In this document: positions 56,580-64,000 of the stretch, piece after piece
Position numbering within the stretch: position 1 is the first letter of the stretch
How the letters are laid out: every line of letters begins with the position of its first letter
NCBI GenBank assembly: GCA_902540805.1
Contig: CACBON010000001.1
Span: 1-64,000 of the forward strand
Reading direction: 5' to 3'
Origin: an uncultured Alphaproteobacteria bacterium
Lineage (GTDB): Bacteria; Pseudomonadota; Alphaproteobacteria; Methylaequorales; Methylaequoraceae
Length of the DNA stretch: 64,000 nucleotides
The notes under the pieces: generated by a model
Database searches by the model: none
The model's input: only the letters and a program-made list of their open reading frames with translations
Told to the model about the DNA's origin: nothing
Made by a program: the position numbers and the translations under genes

Positions 56580-57554
56580 ATGAAAAATACATTTAAAGCA
56601 TTTGTAATTTATGAAGACAAAACTTGTAAAATAACAAATATGAATTTTTCTGAATTAATGGAAGGAAACGTATTAATTAAAATTCATTACACAAGTTTTA
56701 ATTATAAAGATGGTTTGGCAATTCTTAATAAAGCTCCAATCGTTAAACGATTTCCGATGATACCAGGAGCAGACTTCTCAGGTGTAGTTGTGAAATCAAG
56801 CTCAAAAAAATTCAAAAAAGGGGATAAAGTTTTATGTAATGGATGGGGTATTGGAGAAAAACATTTCGGAGGATTCTCAGAATATGCGCAAGTCAAAAGT
56901 GATTGGTTAATTCATTTACCAAATAATTTTTCGCTTCAAGAAGCTATGATTATTGGAGCAGCAGGGTACACTGCAGCATTGTGCGTTCAAGAACTAATAA
57001 AAAAAATTAAAAAACCTACAACTAATAATATTTTAGTAACAGGTGCATCAGGAGGTGTTGGTTGTATTGCAGTAAATTTATTGTCTAATTTAAATTATAA
57101 AGTTGTTGCTTTAACAAATAAAGATGAAAAATTCTTAACTAAATTGGGTGCTACAAGTATCATGAAAAGAGATAGTTTTAATTATTCAAAAAATCCTTTA
57201 TCAAAACAAAAGTGGCAGGGGGCCATCGATACTGTTGGTGGGGAAATCCTATCTACCATACTAGCTGAAACAATGTATAATGGAATTGTCGTTAGCACAG
57301 GTTTAGCGAAGAGTGCAACATTAAATACAACTGTTTATCCCTTTATATTAAGAAATATAACTTTATCTGGAATTGATTGTGTTTATGCTAGTTACACAAA
57401 AAGAGTAAATGCTTGGAAATTTTTAGAAAAATACTTGGACAAAAGAATTTTAAATAAAATTAAAGTTAGAAAGAGTTTCAATGACTTACATGACATATCT
57501 AATCAAATATTAAAGGGGAAAATAAGAGGTAGGACTTTAATAAAAGTTATATAA
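56580..57554 (+). CDS. acuI: AcuI-type acrylyl-CoA reductase / quinone oxidoreductase (MDR family)
   Basis: This 324-aa NADPH-dependent medium-chain reductase/dehydrogenase has the YhdH/AcuI blocks TSFNYKDGLAI and IPGADFSGVVV, the nucleotide motif TGASGGVGCIAV (about residue 155) and the zinc-free layout. AcuI reduces acryloyl-CoA to propionyl-CoA, used in DMSP and 3-hydroxypropionate metabolism. No other DMSP gene lies in the window, so the exact substrate is uncertain. The stop overlaps the cysQ start by 1 nt. Confidence 0.83.
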   Translation: MKNTFKAFVIYEDKTCKITNMNFSELMEGNVLIKIHYTSFNYKDGLAILNKAPIVKRFPMIPGADFSGVVVKSSSKKFKKGDKVLCNGWGIGEKHFGGFSEYAQVKSDWLIHLPNNFSLQEAMIIGAAGYTAALCVQELIKKIKKPTTNNILVTGASGGVGCIAVNLLSNLNYKVVALTNKDEKFLTKLGATSIMKRDSFNYSKNPLSKQKWQGAIDTVGGEILSTILAETMYNGIVVSTGLAKSATLNTTVYPFILRNITLSGIDCVYASYTKRVNAWKFLEKYLDKRILNKIKVRKSFNDLHDISNQILKGKIRGRTLIKVI

Positions 57555-58369
57555 TGTCAAAAAAAAATAAAATTAAGAATCACAACTTTGAAGAAATTAC
57601 AGAAATATTTAGATTTGCTTCTAACAAAGCAGCTAATAAAATTCTAGAAATATATGAATGCGATGAATTAACTAAGAAAATTAAAAAGGACAATACACCT
57701 TTAACCAAAGCGGATATTGAGTCCAATAGAATAATAATTGAGATACTTAAAAAAGAATTAAGATCAATCACCAGGGTTTCTGAAGAGTCTCAAATACCAG
57801 ATAGTAAGCATTTTGATGAATTTATATTGATTGATCCTTTAGATGGTACCAAAGAATTTTTAAGTAAGAACGGTGAATTTACAGTAAATATTGCACTTAT
57901 CCAACAAAATCGTCCACAAATCGGAGTCATTGATGTTCCTGTTCAAAAAACTCAATACTATTCAAATGGTTATAATTCATTCAGATCAATCAAAAATGAG
58001 ATTCAAATAATTAATTCATCGAAATCATCTGAATTGTCAATAGTTTGCAGTAGATCACATTTGGATAAAAAGACAGAGGATTTTTTATCAAAAATTAATT
58101 ATGAGTATGATTTAATAAAAAAAGGGTCATCTTTAAAACTTTGTATGATAGCTGATTCAAAAGCTAATTTATACATTAGGTTCGGTACAACAATGGAATG
58201 GGATATTGCAGCCGGACATTCGATACTTCAAACTGCAAATGCCAATCTAATTGGTTTTGAAAAAAACAATTTAAATGAATTTTTGTATGGGAAAAAAAAT
58301 TTTAAAAATGGAGCTTTTATTGCTTATAGTTCCGCTATTGACATGGATTTAATTAAAAAACACTTATAG
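57554..58369 (+). CDS. cysQ: 3'(2'),5'-bisphosphate nucleotidase CysQ
   Basis: This 271-aa inositol-monophosphatase-fold enzyme removes phosphate from PAP/PAPS and so relieves sulfate-assimilation by-product stress. The metal motifs are EESQIP near residue 75, IDPLDGTKEFL near residue 95 and MEWDIAAGHSIL near residue 215. The GSSLKLCMIADSKANLYIR stretch is typical of CysQ. It is cotranscribed with the AcuI-like gene. Confidence 0.92.
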   Translation: MSKKNKIKNHNFEEITEIFRFASNKAANKILEIYECDELTKKIKKDNTPLTKADIESNRIIIEILKKELRSITRVSEESQIPDSKHFDEFILIDPLDGTKEFLSKNGEFTVNIALIQQNRPQIGVIDVPVQKTQYYSNGYNSFRSIKNEIQIINSSKSSELSIVCSRSHLDKKTEDFLSKINYEYDLIKKGSSLKLCMIADSKANLYIRFGTTMEWDIAAGHSILQTANANLIGFEKNNLNEFLYGKKNFKNGAFIAYSSAIDMDLIKKHL

Positions 58370-58412
58370 AACTTACTATAATATTATTTTACCTAAGATT
58401 GTTTTGAAAAGG

Positions 58413-59732
58413 TCAACTATATGGACCAAACTTACTCACATACCAAAAGAAGAAGGGAACAAAAAATAAAGAATAATAAATTTTTGTAGCTCTCAGTTTA
58501 AAACATTTTTGAATATTGTTTCTTAAAAATTCTGTAATGATTACTGAGAATGGAATAATAAGGACTGATATTATGTCTAATGGTCTGTGGGCTAATAAAA
58601 CATAAAAAAGTGGATAAATAATTGTTAATATAATTACACTTTTATAAATATTATTTTCAGGATCAAAATTTAACTTTTTAAAGAAAATAAAAAAAGGAAG
58701 AATCAATATAAAAATAAACCAATGTGAAATGAAAAATTTTTTAAAAAAGTCTAAATAAGCATATAACAATGTATATATAGTAAGAGCTAAATTATTTGCA
58801 CTAAAGTAGTCCAAAATCCATACCACCATTTTGTAGTTTTCAAAATTCGAAACATAAAATGATCCATTTATGCTGACTATTAAAAAAAACCAAATTGAAT
58901 AGGGTATTACAAATATAAAACTTAAATAAAATAATTTGAAAAGTTTAAATGATATTTTACTTTTTTTATCGTTAATAGTTATAAGGAATAGGAAGATAAT
59001 AAATGGAATAAAAAAAGCTAGATAAAAAAGCATACAGATTCCTAAAAATAAAAATAGTAGTTCAAGTTTTAATTTTTTTTTTTTATATATTTCTGTTGAG
59101 TAGAAAATAGTAAGAATTGACAAAAAAATGTTAAAAAGTTTAGTTGATGGAGAGTATAAAAATTGATTAACAGTATTATTAATAATTATTAAAAGAGCGA
59201 ACCAATAAATCCAATTTTGATAACTTTTGTAAGAAAATAAATTTAAATTAAAAATTTTAAAAAAAAAGTAAATTGAAAAATACAAAATAAATAAATTTAT
59301 CACTAAATAGCTGATATAAATGATTTTTGGATGAAATATTTCATTTACAATGTATTTAGACCCATCATTATTAAATCTTGAAGTTACTTTGGGATAACCG
59401 TCTAAACCAAAACTTTTTTTAACTATAAAGTTTATTGGATATGATATTAAATGAGACAAAAGAATCAACCCTGGTCTTGGTTGCCTTATTGAATCTTTAT
59501 CTAAAAGACGAAAAGGATCAGATGAATTATGCATGTAATCAGCAGAATCGCAATTCATACTATGTCCAAAAACTGAACCTATCTCAAAATTCCTTACACA
59601 ATATTCTTTTTGTAAGTTATCAGGAACTCTTGGTCCTATAAATAATAAAACGATATATAATACTGCTATAAACCAAAATGAAATAGCTGGTAATTTTTTT
59701 AAAAACATTTCTTTACGATTAAAATTATCCAA
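58413..59732 (-). CDS. Polytopic membrane protein, possible glycan-biosynthesis protein
   Basis: This 439-aa protein has about ten membrane segments and a long first periplasmic loop (residues ~35-120) that contains paired cysteines (KEYC, MNCDSADY) and a DSIRQPRPGLILLSH block. The layout recalls GT-C-type glycosyltransferases or polymerases, but no diagnostic motif is certain. It is divergent from the carbamoyltransferase gene and lies at the edge of the polysaccharide locus. Confidence 0.65.
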   Translation of the reverse strand: MDNFNRKEMFLKKLPAISFWFIAVLYIVLLFIGPRVPDNLQKEYCVRNFEIGSVFGHSMNCDSADYMHNSSDPFRLLDKDSIRQPRPGLILLSHLISYPINFIVKKSFGLDGYPKVTSRFNNDGSKYIVNEIFHPKIIYISYLVINLFILYFSIYFFFKIFNLNLFSYKSYQNWIYWFALLIIINNTVNQFLYSPSTKLFNIFLSILTIFYSTEIYKKKKLKLELLFLFLGICMLFYLAFFIPFIIFLFLITINDKKSKISFKLFKLFYLSFIFVIPYSIWFFLIVSINGSFYVSNFENYKMVVWILDYFSANNLALTIYTLLYAYLDFFKKFFISHWFIFILILPFFIFFKKLNFDPENNIYKSVIILTIIYPLFYVLLAHRPLDIISVLIIPFSVIITEFLRNNIQKCFKLRATKIYYSLFFVPFFFWYVSKFGPYS

Positions 59733-59846
59733 AAAAGAATTTGTTCATTAATTTTTTTTAAATTATTAAAAGTTACTATTTAGATTTAATATATTACAAT
59801 ATACGAAAAATTATTTTATTTAAATTTTTTAATCTTTATGTAATTA

Positions 59847-61610
59847 ATGTTTATGGAAACAACCCTATCTCTCCACGTAGGTCATGATGCCACTGCAATG
59901 TTTATTGATGATAAAGATTATATTGCTATCTCAGAGGAGAGAATATCTAGAGTAAAAAATTATAACGGCTTTCCAATAAAAGCTATTAAAACAATATTTA
60001 AACAAAAAAAAGTAAATTGGCCTGATATAAAAAAATTAATTATCACCAGCACTTCATTAAAAAATTCTAGATCGTATAAAAACCATTATTTTTTCAGTTT
60101 TATAAATCAAGATTTTTCAAACGAAATAAGTTTATATGGAAGATTTTTATTTCTTTGTTCAATTTTTAAAAAAAAAAAAAGTTTTCATGAATATTTAAAA
60201 GAATTTCTATATGTAAATAGATTTAGAGGCAAAATACTTTATTATGATCACCACTTGTGTCACATAACTTCATCTCTTGCCACTTACCCTATTAATAACT
60301 CTTATTTGTTATCTTTAGACGGTGGGGGTGATAACCTCAACTGGAGTTTTTATTCTTATTTCAATTTTAAACTTAAACTTTTAGAAAATAGTAAGAGTTT
60401 TTACCAAAATAAAGAATTTAGTGTGCATGATACCCCTGCTGATGTTTATTCTAACACAACAAAATATCTTGGTTTTAAAAGGCTAAGAGATGAGGGAAAA
60501 GTAATGGGACTTTCCGCATCTGGAAAACCTATTTATGTAGAATACTTTAAATCTATTCTTAAATTTGAGAATGGCAGATTTAAATCTAAATTTGGTCCAC
60601 AAAAAAGAAGTCTTTTAAAAACATTACACTACTATTTCAATTTTTTTCTGTTTGGAATTAATTATGATTATTTACAGATTAGAGATATGAAAAATTTACT
60701 TGCAAATTATACAAGTAAAGAGGATATTTCTGCCTCACTTCAAATATTTTGTGAGGAAATAACACATCAATTTTTAGATTATTTATCTAAAAAATATAAA
60801 TTTAAGTCTGAAAAATTACTTTTATCCGGTGGCTTTTTTTCAAATGTAGTAATTAATAAAAAAATTAAGGAAAGAAAAGACATAAATAATGTCTTCATCG
60901 TTCCCAATATGGGGGATGGTGGTCTGGTTTTGGGTGGAATCTACAACTCATTGAAAAAAGAAGACAAAAAAAAATTCTCAGATATTCAAAAAAATGTTTT
61001 TTTCGGCAATACTTCAAGTCAATTTCAAGCTAAGGGAAAGTACAATCTCTTGAAATTTAAAAAAGAGAGTTTGTATGACTATATATCTGAATGTTTAATT
61101 AAGAATAAAATTGTAGGTGTTATAAATAATAAAATGGAATTTGGTCCAAGAGCCTTGGGAAACAGATCAATCCTAGCGAATCCCTCTAAATTTAATATTA
61201 CAGATATTCTAAATAAAAAACTTAAAAGATCTGACTTTATGCCCTTTGCTCCAATGATAAGAGATGTTGATGCAAAAGATATTCTCGAAAACTATTCCTC
61301 TGAGGACTATACAGCAAGATTTATGACAATTACGTATAATGTTAAATCTGAATTTAAAAAAAAATTAAAGAATATTATTCATAAGGATAATACAATTCGT
61401 GTTCAGGTGATTGATAAATTTCAAAATGATCTATGTTATAATATTCTTACACAATTTTACAAGAAAACTGGAATTCCGTGTCTCATCAATACAAGCTTTA
61501 ATATACATGAAGAGCCAATTGTAATGGATATTGAAGATGGTTTACGAGCTCTTGATAACAATGTTGTTGATTTGATTGTAAATGAAAAAGAAGTATTAAA
61601 AAAAAAATGA
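59847..61610 (+). CDS. NodU/CmcH-type carbamoyltransferase
   Basis: This 587-aa protein shows the N-terminal Kae1-like ATPase pattern (HVGHDATAMFID, AISEERISRVKN), the central DHHLCHITSSLAT and LSLDGGGDN blocks, and the C-terminal carbamoyltransferase domain (EFGPRALGNRSILANP, NTSFNIHEEPIV). The family transfers a carbamoyl group from carbamoyl phosphate to sugar hydroxyls. With a glycosyltransferase and wecB directly downstream, the acceptor is probably a surface-polysaccharide sugar. The start may be the ATG at 59847 or 59853. Confidence 0.93.
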   Translation: MFMETTLSLHVGHDATAMFIDDKDYIAISEERISRVKNYNGFPIKAIKTIFKQKKVNWPDIKKLIITSTSLKNSRSYKNHYFFSFINQDFSNEISLYGRFLFLCSIFKKKKSFHEYLKEFLYVNRFRGKILYYDHHLCHITSSLATYPINNSYLLSLDGGGDNLNWSFYSYFNFKLKLLENSKSFYQNKEFSVHDTPADVYSNTTKYLGFKRLRDEGKVMGLSASGKPIYVEYFKSILKFENGRFKSKFGPQKRSLLKTLHYYFNFFLFGINYDYLQIRDMKNLLANYTSKEDISASLQIFCEEITHQFLDYLSKKYKFKSEKLLLSGGFFSNVVINKKIKERKDINNVFIVPNMGDGGLVLGGIYNSLKKEDKKKFSDIQKNVFFGNTSSQFQAKGKYNLLKFKKESLYDYISECLIKNKIVGVINNKMEFGPRALGNRSILANPSKFNITDILNKKLKRSDFMPFAPMIRDVDAKDILENYSSEDYTARFMTITYNVKSEFKKKLKNIIHKDNTIRVQVIDKFQNDLCYNILTQFYKKTGIPCLINTSFNIHEEPIVMDIEDGLRALDNNVVDLIVNEKEVLKKK

Positions 61611-62731
61611 AAAAGTTGATAATTTTAAATCAGAAAATTATTGAATGGGAGAAGAAAGGTGAAATTAAACAAAATTACTTTAATCCTAATAAAAAGTTTA
61701 AAGTTATTACAATTCTCTCTTTTGTTACAGAGGGAAAGCCATCTAATCATGTATTGAAAAAGTTATGTGGAACTTCTAAATATGATTATTTTACAGTCAA
61801 AAACAAACTTTTAACTAATAATTTTTTCAGATATCTACTGCCATTATCTTTTTATAAAGCTATCGTAAATAAAGAGCTTAAATCTTTAAATTTATTAAAA
61901 CCTGATATCATTAGATGTATAGGGGATGGTTATGTAGGTTATATTTCAAGTTTAATTTCAAAATATTACAAATCTAAACTTATAATCTCTATACACACGT
62001 TTATTTCATTTAAGATTTTTTTAATTTACCTTACTTTTAAAGAAAAAGTTATTTATTTTGCTGATTATAGATTCAGAAATAAGTCACACAATGCGTCAAG
62101 TAAGATAATAATACCGTATTCAAAGATCAGAGATAACATAAATACCATAAATCAGCATAAAATCTTGCTTGCATATAATTGTGTTGAGAATGTTAAGGTT
62201 GAAAAAAAACAATCTACTAGATTCACAAACAAAAGTAATAAGTTGGTTTTTGTTGGAAGATTGATAAAAGGAAAATCAATCATAAAAATTGTTAAGGCTA
62301 TTATAAATCTAAAAAATGTTTCTCTTACAATATATGGCGACGGACCTGAAAGAAAAAAAATAGAAAAACTAATAAAATTTTATAATGTGAAAAAAAAAAT
62401 TAAATTAATTGGTTTTCATGATAATTTAAAAATTTTAAAAGAATTAAATAAATTTGATGCTTTTATTGCCTATCACAAGTTTTATGAATTTCCCAAAACT
62501 CTAATTGAAGCAATAAATTCTAGACTACCTATAATTTTAAATAAAGATCCATCAGAAAATTTAGAAGAATTTAAAAAATTAAAAATTATATGGACAGATG
62601 GCACAGTAAATTCATACAAAAAAAAAATTATAAACTTAACTAACCATAAGTATAATATTAACTTAATGGTAAAAAATAATTATAATCAAGTTCAAAGATT
62701 TTTTAGAAATAATCAAAATAATTATGATTAA
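61607..62731 (+). CDS. Glycosyltransferase, GT4-like (GT-B fold)
   Basis: This 374-aa protein has a weakly conserved acceptor domain and a donor domain with KLVFVGRLIKGKSIIKIVKA near residue 205, LTIYGDGPERKKIEKL near residue 240, and a FPKTLIEAINSRLPII block that replaces the usual E-x7-E signature. These identify a retaining GT4-like enzyme. It overlaps the carbamoyltransferase by 4 nt and wecB by 8 nt. Confidence 0.88.
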   Translation: MKKLIILNQKIIEWEKKGEIKQNYFNPNKKFKVITILSFVTEGKPSNHVLKKLCGTSKYDYFTVKNKLLTNNFFRYLLPLSFYKAIVNKELKSLNLLKPDIIRCIGDGYVGYISSLISKYYKSKLIISIHTFISFKIFLIYLTFKEKVIYFADYRFRNKSHNASSKIIIPYSKIRDNINTINQHKILLAYNCVENVKVEKKQSTRFTNKSNKLVFVGRLIKGKSIIKIVKAIINLKNVSLTIYGDGPERKKIEKLIKFYNVKKKIKLIGFHDNLKILKELNKFDAFIAYHKFYEFPKTLIEAINSRLPIILNKDPSENLEEFKKLKIIWTDGTVNSYKKKIINLTNHKYNINLMVKNNYNQVQRFFRNNQNNYD

Positions 62732-63818
62732 TTTATGTTTTGTTTTTGGAACTAGACCTGAGTATTTGAAAATTGTTGAGGTAATCAAAAAATTAAAAAA
62801 TAATAAAAAATTTAAAATTAAAATACTTTCTTCAAATCAACAGAAAAATATTATAAAAAAGTATGTAGATAAAAACTTTATTGACATAGATTTAAAATTA
62901 AAAAACTTTGATAATGACGCAATTTTTGTTTCTAAACTTATAAAAAAACTAAATTTAATTTTCCAAAATTTCTCAGCTGATTTCCTATTTGTTCAAGGAG
63001 ATACAAACACTGCATATGGTGCAAGTTTATTTGGTTTTTTTAAAAATATTCCAGTTATTCATTTAGAAGCTGGACTTAGAACTTATGATTTATATAACCC
63101 TTTTCCTGAAGAATTTATAAGGCAAAACATAAGTAAGATTGCAAAGATACATTTTGCACAAAATAAATCTTCTAAAATAAATCTAAAAAATGAAGGCATT
63201 TTTAAAAATGTTTTTGTTGTTGGCAATCCAGGAGTGGATCACTTAGTTAGGTACGTAAAAGAAAATAAAAAACAAAAAATTATCAAGAATAGCATTTTAG
63301 TGACTATGCATAGAAGAGAAAGTATAAATTCAAACTTAGAAAAATTCATTCACAATCTAAAAGTTTTTTTAAAAAATAATTCTGAATTTCATGTTAATTG
63401 GCCACTTCACACAAACCCTAATATTTTAATGAAAATAAAAAAATCTTTTAAAAAAAATATGAATCAAATAAGATTCTCTGAACCTTTGGAATATAGTCAA
63501 TTCCAAAAGCTTATGTTATCCTCTCAGATAGTAATTACTGATTCAGGAGGGGTGCAAGAGGAGGCAGCATTCCTTGGAAAACCACTTCTAATAGCAAGAG
63601 ATAAAACCGAAAGAATAGATATCATTAATCTTAAAGTAGGAACTTTAATAAATGCTGATGGGGCAAAATTACATCAAAAAATAAATTATTATGTCAAAAA
63701 TAAAATAGATCCTATTAATACAAAGAGATGGCGAAATAATCAAGGATTTGGAAATTCCTCAACAAAAATTTATGATATATTAAATAACTTTTTACCTAAA
63801 TTTAAAAACAAACAATAA
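62724..63818 (+). CDS. wecB: UDP-N-acetylglucosamine 2-epimerase (non-hydrolysing)
   Basis: This 364-aa enzyme interconverts UDP-GlcNAc and UDP-ManNAc. The blocks FGTRPEYLKI at the N-terminus, FVQGDTNTAYGASL, HLEAGLRTYDLYNPFPEE, VTMHRRES and ITDSGGVQEEAAFLGKP appear in the expected order. It provides ManNAc-type precursors for the surface polysaccharide of this locus. Confidence 0.94.
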   Translation: MINLCFVFGTRPEYLKIVEVIKKLKNNKKFKIKILSSNQQKNIIKKYVDKNFIDIDLKLKNFDNDAIFVSKLIKKLNLIFQNFSADFLFVQGDTNTAYGASLFGFFKNIPVIHLEAGLRTYDLYNPFPEEFIRQNISKIAKIHFAQNKSSKINLKNEGIFKNVFVVGNPGVDHLVRYVKENKKQKIIKNSILVTMHRRESINSNLEKFIHNLKVFLKNNSEFHVNWPLHTNPNILMKIKKSFKKNMNQIRFSEPLEYSQFQKLMLSSQIVITDSGGVQEEAAFLGKPLLIARDKTERIDIINLKVGTLINADGAKLHQKINYYVKNKIDPINTKRWRNNQGFGNSSTKIYDILNNFLPKFKNKQ

Positions 63819-64000
63819 ATTGTTAATATTAATAACACGTAAGTAAAGTCAGTTATTATAAATCCAAGGTTAATAAGATCTAATTTTAAAATTATTATAA
63901 AAATTAAAAATGAAATAAAAAAGTAAGTAAATTTAAAGAATTCCCTTTTTTTTAAAAGGTTTCCTTTAAAACCTATTTTTTTACAATAATTTCTCAACGA
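63770..64000 (-). CDS. C-terminal part of a membrane protein running off the window
   Basis: The frame is open through the window end. It shows a basic segment (KKIGFKGNLLKKREFFKF) and two hydrophobic helices (YFFISFLIFIIILKL, YVLLILTIYCLFLNL). It overlaps the end of wecB by 49 nt on the opposite strand, which is long for real convergent genes. It may be the tail of a polysaccharide-export or glycan-polymerising membrane protein, or a chance frame in AT-rich DNA. Confidence 0.35.
   Translation of the reverse strand, partial: SLRNYCKKIGFKGNLLKKREFFKFTYFFISFLIFIIILKLDLINLGFIITDFTYVLLILTIYCLFLNLGKKLFNIS

Overview
The window looks like chromosomal DNA from a very AT-rich alphaproteobacterium, probably a free-living marine, streamlined lineage. 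The assignment rests on three things: the ntrX-trkA-dat-hflX gene order, a LexA box of the alphaproteobacterial form GTTC-N7-GTTC, and a PqqA precursor peptide that matches the methylotroph type position by position. Base composition is roughly 30% G+C or less by eye. Genes are tightly packed, with many 1-11 nt overlaps and TTG/GTG starts. I see no insertion sequences, prophage genes, CRISPR arrays or rRNA; one tRNA-Ser(UGA) is present. The species cannot be named from this sequence alone.

Layout. 1-4060: end of ntrX, then trkA, a D-amino-acid aminotransferase and hflX. 4034-9373: a beta-hydroxyacid dehydrogenase and clpB, a CoA-transferase, and a rhomboid protease. 9373-14979: the DNA-ligase-associated repair cassette (PdeM-like phosphoesterase and DEXH helicase on minus; exonuclease and ATP-dependent ligase on plus), followed by LexA-controlled umuDC and a small partner gene. 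16964-18507: unrecognised small proteins. 18877-29242: katG, a molybdopterin oxidoreductase, carboxypeptidase Taq, a lactate-permease-type transporter, a YdjM-like membrane protein and a MORN-repeat protein. 29310-34152: a metal-uptake island built around a Zur-type operator. It has a ZnuD-like TonB receptor, a CC-motif membrane protein and DUF1826 on one side. On the other side are a His/Cys-rich periplasmic protein, a 215-aa exported protein, a MerP-like HMA protein and a MerT-like membrane protein. 35464-37891: cobT-cobS-cobC, lower-ligand and late cobalamin assembly. 37989-41076: envelope proteins and the first pqqA copy. 41314-46845: a possible small-molecule island (phytanoyl-CoA-dioxygenase-like oxygenase, two methyltransferases, an SSS and an MFS transporter). 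47221-54297: a Tat-exported MetX-like hydrolase, a 17-residue-repeat protein, a COG0523 GTPase with the same Zur-type operator, typA, the second pqqA copy and another SSS symporter. 54656-58369: small membrane and secreted proteins, tRNA-Ser, acuI-like and cysQ. 58413-64000: start of a surface-polysaccharide locus (membrane protein, carbamoyltransferase, glycosyltransferase, wecB).

The two strongest signals lie outside the ORF track or between genes. First, two pqqA genes sit 14 kb apart and encode the same 25-residue peptide with only silent differences; each has a conserved leader and its own terminator, and there is no pqqBCDE nearby. Second, an identical 15-bp palindrome, TGTTATATTATAACA, lies in front of the TonB-receptor island and in front of the COG0523 GTPase about 18 kb away. 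This predicts one zinc-starvation regulon that includes MerT/MerP-like proteins.
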